Shown piece by piece: positions 1 through 7,638 of a stretch of 8,484 nt of DNA. The notes under the pieces are model-generated. The model ran no database searches and was not told the DNA's origin. It saw only the letters and a program-made list of their open reading frames with translations. How positions within the stretch are numbered: position 1 is the stretch's first letter; every line of letters starts with the position of its first letter. Both the position numbers and the translations under genes were made by a program. The DNA is from Candidatus Aminicenantota bacterium. GTDB taxonomy: Bacteria > Acidobacteriota > Aminicenantia > UBA2199. The stretch spans positions 1-8,484 of the forward strand of contig JAOZTV010000125.1 of assembly GCA_029939015.1 (NCBI GenBank), read 5' to 3'.

Positions 1-1
1 T

Positions 2-1036
2 TCATTTGAATGTGCTGCTTTGAGCTATACAGAACCATTAGAAAACCAATTTGCTTATAAAATGGAAGGGATTGATAAAGGTTGGATTTATTGTGGAACT
101 CAAAGATTGGCTAATTATAATAATATTCCTCCAGGTAAGTATGTTTTTCATATAAAGGCTTCAAATAATGATGGTATATGGAATGAAAAAGGAACTTCAA
201 TCTCTATAAATATTTCACCTCCATTTTGGGAAACGTGGTGGTTTATACTTGTTATTCTGTTTCTCGTTTTATTGGTATTATTCTTTTTTTATAGAATTAG
301 AATAAAATCAATTAAATCCAAGTTGGAAGCCAAACATATTAGGCAGGAAATTAAATTGAAACAGGATTTTGTTGCAATGCTTGTGCATGACCTCGGAAAC
401 CCTTTAAATAGCATAATCGGGTATTCAGACTATCTTAAAGGAGACCCAACTAAGGAAAATATTCAAAAGACTACTGATATTATTTCAAGCTCTTCAGAAG
501 TTATGTTAAGATTAATTGATGATATGTTAGATGTTTTTAAATTTGAAGCAGGAAAACTTGTTTTGTATAAAGAAAAACATAGCCTTGAAAAAATTATAAA
601 AAATTCAATCTCTCTTTTAAACCTACAAATAAGAGATAAAAAATTAGAGTTAAAAACTGATTTTCAGAAACTATCTAAGATTTCAATAGATTCAATAAGA
701 ATCACTCAACTTATAAATAATTTAATGAGCAATGCTATAAAATTTTCTCCCAAAGGAGGAACTTTGTCACTGACTTTAAAACAATTAAGTGAAAAAGAAA
801 AAACTTATCAGAAATTCATTATTAAAGATGATGGTCCTGGGATATCTCAAGAGCAAAGTAAATATTTGTTTAAAAAATACTCACAAATACAAAACAATAG
901 TTCTTCTTTTAAAAAAGGAACAGGATTAGGGCTTGCAATATGCAAGTTAATAATTAAAGCTCATAATGGGAAAATTGGTAATATCCCATCATCCAGCGGA
1001 ATATTTTATTTTATTCTGCCGGATGATGAAGTTTAA
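2..1036 (+). CDS. Y_Y_Y-domain sensor histidine kinase, C-terminal part (5' end outside window)
   Basis: The frame is open from base 2 through the left edge, so the start is outside the window; the TTG at base 20 is an internal Leu. The readable 344 residues begin inside a Y_Y_Y domain (LSYTEPLENQFAYKMEG, then IPPGKY and ASNNDGIWNEKGT), the module that follows beta-propeller repeats in periplasmic sensors. Next come PPFWETWWF, a membrane helix (about bases 236-292), a basic linker, and a HisKA domain with the phospho-acceptor His at codon 386-388 (LVHDLGNPLNSIIGY). The HATPase_c domain shows an N box (NLMSNAIKFSPKGG), a G1 box (DDGPGI) and a G2 box (GTGLGLAI). The protein ends right after the ATPase domain, with no receiver or DNA-binding domain, so it is not a one-protein hybrid system in its visible part. 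The H box is of the HDLGNPL type rather than the common HE(L/I)RTPL. It should autophosphorylate and pass phosphate to an unseen regulator. The upstream propeller is inferred from the family. Confidence 0.93.
   Translation, partial: SFECAALSYTEPLENQFAYKMEGIDKGWIYCGTQRLANYNNIPPGKYVFHIKASNNDGIWNEKGTSISINISPPFWETWWFILVILFLVLLVLFFFYRIRIKSIKSKLEAKHIRQEIKLKQDFVAMLVHDLGNPLNSIIGYSDYLKGDPTKENIQKTTDIISSSSEVMLRLIDDMLDVFKFEAGKLVLYKEKHSLEKIIKNSISLLNLQIRDKKLELKTDFQKLSKISIDSIRITQLINNLMSNAIKFSPKGGTLSLTLKQLSEKEKTYQKFIIKDDGPGISQEQSKYLFKKYSQIQNNSSSFKKGTGLGLAICKLIIKAHNGKIGNIPSSSGIFYFILPDDEV
987..1028. other. 17-bp imperfect inverted repeat (hairpin) at the 3' end of the histidine kinase gene
   Basis: The arms are 987-1003 (CATCATCCAGCGGAATA) and 1012-1028 (TATTCTGCCGGATGATG), around an 8-base loop of T and A. 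Pairing gives 15 Watson-Crick pairs, one G-T wobble and one A-C mismatch. The arms lie inside the last codons of the kinase, 5 bases before its stop codon, where two genes converge with 11 bases between stops. No T-run follows on either strand, so this is not a textbook intrinsic terminator. It may still act as a 3' end stabiliser or a transcription-collision barrier; that role is inference. Confidence 0.7.
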
Positions 1037-1047
1037 AAATAAATTAC

Positions 1048-3225
1048 TTACTTAAGTCCTCGTTTTTTTAGTAATGGTCCAACCTTTGGTTCTCGTCCCA
1101 TAAACTTAATATATAGTTTCATTGATTCTTCTTTTCCACCCATTTCCATGATGTTTTTCTTAAATGATGCAGCTGTATCTTTGTCAAATATTCCTTTTTC
1201 TTTGAATAATTTAAAAATATCTGCATCTAAGACCTCAGCCCAAATATAACTATAATATCCAGCAGAATACATTCCTGCAAAGATATGGTTAAAATATGTA
1301 GTTCTATATCTTGATACTATTTCCGGAATTAAACCTAAACCATTGAGATAGTCGTTTTCAAATTTATTTACATCTATACCCTCAACACTTGTCAGTTGAT
1401 GCCATTTTAAATCGAGTAATGATGCAGCAAGATATTCAACTGTGCCAAATCCCTGATTAAAAAGGCTTGCTTTTTTAACTTTATCTAGTAATTCCTGTGG
1501 AATGACTTCTCCTGTCTTATAATGCTTTGCATACATTTTTAATACTTCTGGTTGAGATGTCCAGTTTTCCATTACCTGTGATGGCATTTCAACAAAATCA
1601 AGGGCAACTGCTGTACCTGATGTTTTTTCATAAGTACATTGAGACAAAAGCCCGTGGATAGCATGTCCAAATTCATGAAATAATGTATTAACCTCTTCAA
1701 ATGTCAATAATGATGGTTTATCGGCAGTTGGTTTTGAAAAATTACCATTATTAGAAATTACAGGTCTTACCATTTTGCCATTACGATTTGATTGCTTTCT
1801 AAAAGCTTCCATCCAAGCACCACCTCTTTTACTTGCCCTTGGAAAATAATCAACATATAAAACACCAAGATGAGAACCATCAAGGTTTTTTACTTCAAAT
1901 ACCTTTGCATCTTCGTGGTATTTAGGAATATCTTTTAATTCAGTAAAAGTAATATTGAATAGTTTAGTTGCAACAGCAAATGCACCATTTCTTACATTTT
2001 CAAGTTTGAAATAAGGTCTTAACTGTTCATCATCAAGTGCATATTTTGCTTTTTTTAGTTTTTCAGCATAAAACCACCAGTCCCACGCTTTTAGTTTGAA
2101 ATTTTTTCCATCTTTTTTAACCATTTCCTGCAATTCTTCTCTTTCTTTTTTTGCAAGAGCAAGAGCAGGTTTCCATAATTTTAACAAAAATTCTTCGACT
2201 TTCTCAGGAGTTTTTGCCATATTATTATCAAGTTTAAAATGAGCATGTGACTTAAATCCCAATAATTTTGCTTTTTCTGTTCGTAATTTGATAATTTTTA
2301 TTATATTTTTTTTATTATCCAAATCATCATTATTATCACCCTTATTAATATAAGCCTTATACATCTTCTCTCTTAGGTTTCTTTTTTCTGAATACTGTAG
2401 GAAAGGAATTAAACTTGGTTTATGAATGGTAAACATCCATTTGTTTTCCAATTTATTTTCTTTAGCTGTTTGTGCAGCGGCATCTATACTGGATTGTGGA
2501 AGACCAGCAAGGTCTTCTTTTTTGTCTATTACCATTTTGAATTTATTTGTTTCTTTTAAAATATTATCACCAAATTTTAAACTTAAAACGGCAAGTTCAC
2601 CATTGATAGCCTTAAATCGTTCTTTTTGCTCGCCTTTCAGGTTTGCTCCGCCTCTTACAAATTCTTTATAATAATCATTTAACATTTTTGACTGTTCACC
2701 AGTTAAATTAAATTTTTCAATCTGATCTTTAACTACCTTTATTCGAAAAAAGAGTTTTTCATTCAAATTTATACTATCTATATGTTTAGATAATAATGGT
2801 GCAATAATTTTTGCAGAATTTTGCATTTCATCATTTGTTAAGCAAGACAAGAGTATATTAAATATATTATTGGTACTGGTCAAGGTAGCACCACTCTTTT
2901 CCAATGCTTCAATTGTATTTACAAAGGTTGGAGCTTTACTATTATTGATGATTGCATCAATCTCAGCTTGTTGCCTCTTGATACCTTCTTTAATAGCAGG
3001 CACATAATGCTTAACCTTAATTTTATCAAAGGGTGGCACCTTAAATGGTGTATTAAATTCAACCACTAAAGGATTAATTTCCTCTTTTTCTGTTTTCACA
3101 TCAGTTTTCATTTCTTTTTTTACCTCATTTTTAATTGTTTTTGCAACCTCTTCTTTTTTTGCCTTTGAACAGGAAAAGGAAAATACCAAGCCTGCAATAA
3201 TAAATAATAACATTAATTTTTTCAT
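1048..3225 (-). CDS. dcp: M3-family zinc metallopeptidase, peptidyl-dipeptidase Dcp type, lipoprotein
   Basis: A 725-residue gluzincin. The M3 zinc site is intact: HEFGH at residues 517-521 and the third ligand Glu546 in DFVEMPSQVMENW, 25 residues after the second His as in thimet oligopeptidase and Dcp. The C-terminal substrate region (TTYFNHIFAGMYSAGYYSY, then WAEVLDADIF) and the ending PLLKKRGLK also match Dcp. Dcp enzymes release dipeptides from the C terminus of oligopeptides. E. coli Dcp has about 680 residues; the excess here is the N terminus: a signal peptide (MKKLMLLFIIAGLVFSFSC) with a lipobox-like Cys, then a Lys/Glu-rich linker of about 30 residues. It is therefore probably anchored to a membrane, facing the periplasm or outside. 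I chose the ATG at 3223-3225 because GGAG lies 6 bases upstream; the TTG four codons earlier overlaps that ribosome binding site. It has its own promoter and looks monocistronic. Oligopeptidase A or another M3 member is less likely. Confidence 0.93.
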   Translation of the reverse strand: MKKLMLLFIIAGLVFSFSCSKAKKEEVAKTIKNEVKKEMKTDVKTEKEEINPLVVEFNTPFKVPPFDKIKVKHYVPAIKEGIKRQQAEIDAIINNSKAPTFVNTIEALEKSGATLTSTNNIFNILLSCLTNDEMQNSAKIIAPLLSKHIDSINLNEKLFFRIKVVKDQIEKFNLTGEQSKMLNDYYKEFVRGGANLKGEQKERFKAINGELAVLSLKFGDNILKETNKFKMVIDKKEDLAGLPQSSIDAAAQTAKENKLENKWMFTIHKPSLIPFLQYSEKRNLREKMYKAYINKGDNNDDLDNKKNIIKIIKLRTEKAKLLGFKSHAHFKLDNNMAKTPEKVEEFLLKLWKPALALAKKEREELQEMVKKDGKNFKLKAWDWWFYAEKLKKAKYALDDEQLRPYFKLENVRNGAFAVATKLFNITFTELKDIPKYHEDAKVFEVKNLDGSHLGVLYVDYFPRASKRGGAWMEAFRKQSNRNGKMVRPVISNNGNFSKPTADKPSLLTFEEVNTLFHEFGHAIHGLLSQCTYEKTSGTAVALDFVEMPSQVMENWTSQPEVLKMYAKHYKTGEVIPQELLDKVKKASLFNQGFGTVEYLAASLLDLKWHQLTSVEGIDVNKFENDYLNGLGLIPEIVSRYRTTYFNHIFAGMYSAGYYSYIWAEVLDADIFKLFKEKGIFDKDTAASFKKNIMEMGGKEESMKLYIKFMGREPKVGPLLKKRGLK

Positions 3226-3231
3226 TTTTTT

Positions 3232-3235
3232 CTCC
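3232..3235 (-). promoter_or_regulatory. Ribosome binding site of the M3 peptidase (decides the start)
   Basis: On the minus strand the sequence reads ATTGGAGAAAAAAATG. GGAG is 6 bases from the ATG at 3225. A possible TTG start at 3237 shares its last two bases with this site and so is unlikely to be used. Confidence 0.8.
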
Positions 3236-3260
3236 AATATTTAGATTTAACATAAATATA

Positions 3261-3289
3261 ATTTTATGGTGTTCTTAATCTAAAGTCAA
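3261..3289 (-). promoter_or_regulatory. Sigma-70-like promoter of the M3 peptidase gene
   Basis: The minus strand has TTGACT (3284-3289), a 17-base spacer and TAAAAT (3261-3266). This predicts a start of transcription near 3254 and a leader of about 28 bases. It lies in the 133-base gap between the phosphatase stop and the peptidase start, so the peptidase can be transcribed apart from the upstream operon. No strong terminator is visible in the gap; only a 5-bp stem without a T-run at 3322-3337. Confidence 0.65.
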
Positions 3290-3358
3290 GGATTAGCCTA
3301 ACATATTAAAGTAATGTTTAGAGTTGAAAGGACAACTATTTATTTAAGGTTTTATTAA

Positions 3359-5011
3359 TTATGGTTTAAACATTTCCAGCATTAGCAGGGTTGTATCATC
3401 ATTATAGTTCCCTTTATTATATTCTTGGATGTCACGTATTATTAATTTCATAGTTTCTGTAAAGTTTTTAGAACTTAAATCTTTTAATAAACCTGCAATT
3501 CTTGATTCCCCGAATTCTTCTCCTGCTGGATTTTCAGTTTCTGACACACCATCTGTATAAAAAAGTATTCTATCTCCTTCATCAAGATCAATCCTACCTT
3601 CCTGATAATCCCAATCAGGGAAAAAACTTAATACACTTCCGCCTTCTTTTAACCAATGAATTCTATTATTAGAAATATAGACTGGCGGATTATGCCCTGC
3701 ATTGCAGTATTTAAAAATCCCTGATGAAAAGTCTAAAATTCCATAGAAAAATGTAATAAACTTATTGGACGTCGTAAAATTATGCAAGATGCTATTTATT
3801 TTTGTACATAATTCAGCAGGCGAATCTGTTCCAGGAGCAAATGAATGTAATAAAGCCTGAAGATTTGCCATTAATAAGGATGCAGGCAATCCTTTTCCTG
3901 ATACATCAGCAATACAAATACCTAAAAGTTTTTTACCTTTATAAGTATATGGGATTACAGCAAAATAATCACCACCAACAACCTTAGCAGGTATCCAATG
4001 GCTAAGAACTTTATATTTATCAAATATTATTGGCACTAAGGCATTATATTCTTTGTCTCCAAAAATAAGTCTTTCCTGTATTTCTCTTGCTTGTCCAAGG
4101 TTCTCTTCCTGTTCTCTATTTCTATTATCAAGTTTATGTAATGTTCGGCTGAACTGTTTTAATATTCTAATCAATACAGGGTCTTTAAAAAGAGCATTAT
4201 TAATAAGTACATCAATAACCTCCTGTCCATTAACTCCTAGATAGTCTGAAAAATCTGACAATTCTCCACCATCTAACCAGGTTCCCAAACATGAAGGACA
4301 GCAATCAATAATAATCTCAAGTTCTTTATACTTTAGGGACACAAGTGTAATGTTTTTACATTTTGGACAGGTTCGTTTAGTTGGCATAATATTATCCAAG
4401 TCAATATTTAGTTTTTTTGACGTTTTTAATATTCTTTCTTTAACCATGTCCTCTCTATCAAGCCAAATCCCAAAGCAATGATCACAGATCTCAAATTCAA
4501 AGCCATCCTCAGGCTTATTATCATAAACATTATATCTTGTTAAAATTCCTTTACATGATGGACATTTATAATCTGTTTCTTCTGATTTACTGATCTTAAA
4601 GTCAGTAGGAAGTTTTTTAACCTTTTTTTGATCCATATCTCTTCGTAAAGAAGCAGAAACTGTATCAATAAATTCCTCCAGAGAATTTTCAACAGAAAAA
4701 TTAGTAGGCAAAATATATTTTTTTATATCAATTTTAATTCCACTGCATTTTCTACATTGAAATATTTTTAACTTTTTATCCTTTATAAGATCAACTGATT
4801 CAAGAAATATCTCATTACATCTGGGGCAGTTATAATCAGAAACAAGTAATTTTTTTGCATTATCATATTCTGAATTTAGTTTATTTACCTCATCCATATC
4901 TATCCAGATATTTTCGCATTTAGTACAGTTGGAATAAGAGATATCCCTACCATTCATTCTAATTAAAAACTCAGATAAATTTGTTTGACAACAGTTTTTT
5001 TTATTATTCAT
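3359..5011 (-). CDS. Four zinc-ribbon (zf-TFIIB type) motifs fused to a PP2C/SpoIIE (RsbU-type) serine phosphatase
   Basis: A 550-residue protein with no signal peptide or membrane segment, so probably cytoplasmic. The N-terminal half holds four Cys-rich motifs: C7/C8 with C29/C32; C62/C65 with C86/C89; C150/C153 with C176/C179 (CDHCFGIWLDRED); C215/C218 with C238/C241 (CPSCLGTWLDGGEL). The last two match the zf-TFIIB pattern CPxC...CxxCxGxWLDxxEL. A helical, Glu/Arg-rich linker (about 275-320, with QAREIQERL) leads into a PP2C domain of the RsbU/SpoIIE family. Its metal-binding acidic residues are in place: GGDYF (D348), ADVSGKGLPASL (D369), YTDGVSE (D487), NDDTTLL (D538/D539). Such enzymes usually dephosphorylate Ser/Thr on anti-sigma-factor antagonists; the target here is unknown. 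The ATG at 5011 is preferred (GAGGG 10 bases upstream); the ATG at 5020 is only 1 base from it. It overlaps the TPR gene by 8 bases, so translation is probably coupled. Family assignment is firm; the sensory role of the ribbons is inference. Confidence 0.92.
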   Translation of the reverse strand: MNNKKNCCQTNLSEFLIRMNGRDISYSNCTKCENIWIDMDEVNKLNSEYDNAKKLLVSDYNCPRCNEIFLESVDLIKDKKLKIFQCRKCSGIKIDIKKYILPTNFSVENSLEEFIDTVSASLRRDMDQKKVKKLPTDFKISKSEETDYKCPSCKGILTRYNVYDNKPEDGFEFEICDHCFGIWLDREDMVKERILKTSKKLNIDLDNIMPTKRTCPKCKNITLVSLKYKELEIIIDCCPSCLGTWLDGGELSDFSDYLGVNGQEVIDVLINNALFKDPVLIRILKQFSRTLHKLDNRNREQEENLGQAREIQERLIFGDKEYNALVPIIFDKYKVLSHWIPAKVVGGDYFAVIPYTYKGKKLLGICIADVSGKGLPASLLMANLQALLHSFAPGTDSPAELCTKINSILHNFTTSNKFITFFYGILDFSSGIFKYCNAGHNPPVYISNNRIHWLKEGGSVLSFFPDWDYQEGRIDLDEGDRILFYTDGVSETENPAGEEFGESRIAGLLKDLSSKNFTETMKLIIRDIQEYNKGNYNDDTTLLMLEMFKP

Positions 5012-7370
5012 CTGAAACATTCCCTCTATACTTTTTCATTAGTTCTCTCGCTTTTTTTGCATGTTTATAATCCGGGTCTGCTTCATTCCAGACTAAAAGT
5101 GCTTTTTGCAGATGTTTTAATCCCAATTTCTCTTTGTCTGTAGCAAAATATAGAAGTGCAAAATTATAGTTGCTTCGAGGATTAAATGGAGCTATCTTAA
5201 CTGCTTTGTTTAAATATTCTAAACTAAGATCAAATTTTTTCTCAGCCATATAACATTTTGCCAGATTATTAAGAATTGTTATACTCTTATTTTTTAATTT
5301 AAGAGATTTTTTATAATAAACAACAGCATTTTTATAATCTGCTTTGAATCTTGAAATATCACCTTTACTTTTATATAATAAAAACAAGAACTGCTTATTC
5401 CCTGTTTTTTTTATAAAATCATCTATATTATTAATGTGTTTTTCCGCTTCCTCAAATTCCCTAAGTTCAATATAATAGGTAATATAACCTATAGATATCA
5501 ATTTGTCATAAGGAGGTGTTAAAGTTTTTGAAAAGGAATCAAGTATATTTTTTGCATGTTCATATCTTCCATACATAATATAAACATTAACAGTAGCAAT
5601 TTTTATAATAATTGTTGTAATTGGGGCAGAATATTTTTCATATTCTTTAATCATTAATTCAATAGTTTCAATGTGTTTATCAGGTTTTCCTTTCAAAGTG
5701 TAATAATCAGCCAGTTCATAATAAATAGCAACTTTTTTTCTGGGCTCATCAATTGAGTTTAATAATTCGGTATATGTATTAAATGCTTTCTTAAATTTTC
5801 CATTTTTCAGATCAAGACCAGCTATTAATAGCATAGTAGATGTGTTTTCGGGTTCAAGAAGAAGTGCTTTTTCATAATATTCAGATGCATTAACAAAATC
5901 TCCGATATTTTTATAAACCTCACCAATTCTTAAAAACCCCGAAGACTTTTTAGGAAATCTATCAGAATACTTTTTAAAATAATAAAGTGCGTTTTTATGA
6001 TCACTATTATTTAAATATGCATCCCCAATTTTATTAAATAAACTAAATTTTGCAGGTTCAATATCAAGTGTTTTTTTATAATATTTAATTGCATCAAGAT
6101 ACTCTCCTGTTATATCAAGGCGAGTTGCTAATATCAGATAACCGTTAATATCTGTCGGATATAATTTAATTAACATTTTTAATAAGGCAATAGCCTTTTC
6201 TGGTTGTTCTTTAATAATGATATAATAACCTGCTTTTACAGTCAACTGAGACTTTTCGGGAAGTTTGTAAAGATATTTCATGAGAATTTTATAAGTTGCT
6301 TTCGCTTTATCGCTTTTATTATTTAATACATAAAGTTGTGAAAGTCCAGCATAGGCAAATGCAAACGTTTTATCTGCTTTTATTGCATCTTCATAATGTT
6401 TTTGTGCTTTTATCCAATCATTATTCTTTCGTAATTCACTAGATGCCAAAACCAGTAGTTTTGCAGCTTTCTCAGATTCTGTATACATATCTTTAATTTG
6501 AAGGTCAATTATCTCGTCATTTTTATAATTTGGTAGTTTCAAAGATTTTTTTACAAAAATTGAGAGTTTATCTATAAGTGAAAAAATATTCTTATCTTGT
6601 AAAACAATCTCTGATATTATTTTTGAATCTTTTGTTAAATAAATTTTTATATTTATCTCAATAATTTTTTCTTTTTTTTTTATTGACCCTGATAAAAAAT
6701 AGCGTGAGTTCACCTCATTTGCAATATTTTTTTTTAACATTAATGGTGCCTTTGCGACATCATCATAACCGGCATCTTGAAATTTTCTGTAAATATAGTA
6801 CCCATCAACTATATCACTTACAGAAGGTGATTTAATATTTACAAATGGATCCTGGCTAAGATCAATTGTTAATAAATCAACCAACCCACTCTTAAGCCAG
6901 TCTAACTCTTTATCTCCACTTAAATTTTCAAAATCAAATGCAACAAGTTCTCTTACTAAACCAGTCTTAGGTACAACTTTTTTAATTATTTTCCCGGTTT
7001 CATCTGCTATGGCAACTCTTCTGGCAATTGTATCCAGATTTTTATGATTAAAAAGTGAAAAGACAAGAATAAAGGTTAGAGCTATATTTAGAGGAATAAA
7101 AATTTTTTCAGTTTTAACCCATTTGTTTTTACCCGGGCTTCCGTGACAATATGCAAGTATAATAATTGATGGCAACAAAGCTCCGATAATAGTTAAAGCC
7201 ATATCTACTAGTAGAGGTGACAGTAGATACCTTCCTACAATCCAATCAAAGAACTGTAAAATACCCCAGCTCCCTGCAAGGTAGAAACCAACTAATTGAG
7301 GTACTCTTCGATTTTTCAGGTCTTTAAAAAGCCCTGGATAAGGAATTGCTTTGTTTTCAGTTTGAGTCAT
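5004..7370 (-). CDS. Membrane-anchored TolB-like (FlgO/CadC-associated type) and tetratricopeptide repeat protein
   Basis: A 788-residue protein. The N terminus (LKNRRVPQLVGFYLAGSWGI) resembles the membrane module found before TolB-like/TPR regions in many bacterial signalling proteins. Three hydrophobic segments are seen at about residues 24-43, 53-74 and 90-106. Basic residues before the first and between the second and third (GKNKWVKTEK) suggest that the N terminus is inside and everything after residue 107 is outside the cytoplasm. Residues about 143-280 look like the TolB-like domain (AFDFENLSGDKELDWLKSGL, later YFLSGSIKKK). From about 300 to the end there are roughly ten or more TPR units, for example DAIKYYKKTLDIEP, NASEYYEKALLLEPENT and NAVVYYKKSLKLKN. 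No catalytic motif is visible; a protein-binding or scaffold role is inferred. It is the first gene of an operon with the phosphatase, which starts inside its 3' end. The ATG at 7370 has a weak GGA 7 bases upstream. Confidence 0.88.
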   Translation of the reverse strand: MTQTENKAIPYPGLFKDLKNRRVPQLVGFYLAGSWGILQFFDWIVGRYLLSPLLVDMALTIIGALLPSIIILAYCHGSPGKNKWVKTEKIFIPLNIALTFILVFSLFNHKNLDTIARRVAIADETGKIIKKVVPKTGLVRELVAFDFENLSGDKELDWLKSGLVDLLTIDLSQDPFVNIKSPSVSDIVDGYYIYRKFQDAGYDDVAKAPLMLKKNIANEVNSRYFLSGSIKKKEKIIEINIKIYLTKDSKIISEIVLQDKNIFSLIDKLSIFVKKSLKLPNYKNDEIIDLQIKDMYTESEKAAKLLVLASSELRKNNDWIKAQKHYEDAIKADKTFAFAYAGLSQLYVLNNKSDKAKATYKILMKYLYKLPEKSQLTVKAGYYIIIKEQPEKAIALLKMLIKLYPTDINGYLILATRLDITGEYLDAIKYYKKTLDIEPAKFSLFNKIGDAYLNNSDHKNALYYFKKYSDRFPKKSSGFLRIGEVYKNIGDFVNASEYYEKALLLEPENTSTMLLIAGLDLKNGKFKKAFNTYTELLNSIDEPRKKVAIYYELADYYTLKGKPDKHIETIELMIKEYEKYSAPITTIIIKIATVNVYIMYGRYEHAKNILDSFSKTLTPPYDKLISIGYITYYIELREFEEAEKHINNIDDFIKKTGNKQFLFLLYKSKGDISRFKADYKNAVVYYKKSLKLKNKSITILNNLAKCYMAEKKFDLSLEYLNKAVKIAPFNPRSNYNFALLYFATDKEKLGLKHLQKALLVWNEADPDYKHAKKARELMKKYRGNVSDE
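5022..5026 (-). promoter_or_regulatory. Ribosome binding site of the zinc-ribbon phosphatase, inside the TPR gene
   Basis: The minus strand reads AGAGGGAATGTTTCAGATG. GAGGG is 1 base before the first ATG (5020), too close for initiation, and 10 bases before the second ATG (5011), which is workable though slightly long. The site lies in the last codons of the upstream gene. Confidence 0.6.
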
Positions 7371-7638
7371 GATTTATTCCGAATATAAAATAAAATAAGA
7401 TATTATAAAAATTTTCCATATAGAATTAAACCATATTTTCTGTAAATTTTCAAATAAGAAAAAACTAAACATTCGTATTGCTTTTATAATGAAATCAATA
7501 CTAACAAGAGTTATCATAATAAAAACAAAAAACATTTTTTTTTGAGTATTTTAAAAACATTTTGAGTAAAAAAATTGCGTTGACACCTAAGGCAGTTATG
7601 TTTAGTGTTTTATTAAAGACAAAGTTTATAGTGAAAAA
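7371..7638. other. AT-rich intergenic region between the TPR gene and the methionine sulfoxide reductase gene
   Basis: 268 bases, very rich in A and T. It holds the candidate promoters above and a 53-codon minus-strand frame (7374-7535) with no ribosome binding site that ends 3 bases before the TPR gene start. A short repeated motif, ACATTTT then TTGAGTA, occurs at about 7532-7548 and 7558-7568. No convincing terminator follows the reductase gene: a T-run on the minus strand near 7570 is not preceded by a stable stem. Confidence 0.6.
7402..7453 (-). promoter_or_regulatory. Candidate promoters of the TPR-phosphatase operon
   Basis: Two overlapping candidates are visible on the minus strand. 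One is TTGAAA (7448-7453), 17 bases, TTTAAT (7425-7430). The other uses a perfect TATAAT (7402-7407) with only a poor -35 (TTTAAT, the same six bases) 17 bases upstream. Either would start within about 50 bases of the ATG at 7370. The region is so AT-rich that chance matches to -10 boxes are expected. Confidence 0.35.

Noticed and set aside
20..22. TTG as the start of the histidine kinase gene
   Set aside because: The frame continues upstream to the window edge with conserved Y_Y_Y residues (SFECAA before the Leu), so this is an internal codon.
2426..2671. 81-codon plus-strand frame opposite the M3 peptidase gene
   Set aside because: It lies wholly inside the reverse strand of a well-supported peptidase gene, resembles no family and has no ribosome binding site.
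3322..3337. AGTTG/CAACT stem after the phosphatase gene as an intrinsic terminator
   Set aside because: Only 5 bp with no T-run after it on the minus strand.
3802..3987. 61-codon plus-strand frame opposite the phosphatase domain
   Set aside because: Antisense shadow of conserved PP2C motifs; low-complexity and without support.
4053..4244. 63-codon plus-strand frame opposite the phosphatase linker
   Set aside because: Antisense shadow, Ser/Leu-rich, with no recognisable feature.
7580..7608. TTGACA on the plus strand as a promoter -35 box
   Set aside because: The matching -10 position (17 bases on) is TAGTGT, a poor box, and no plus-strand gene follows.
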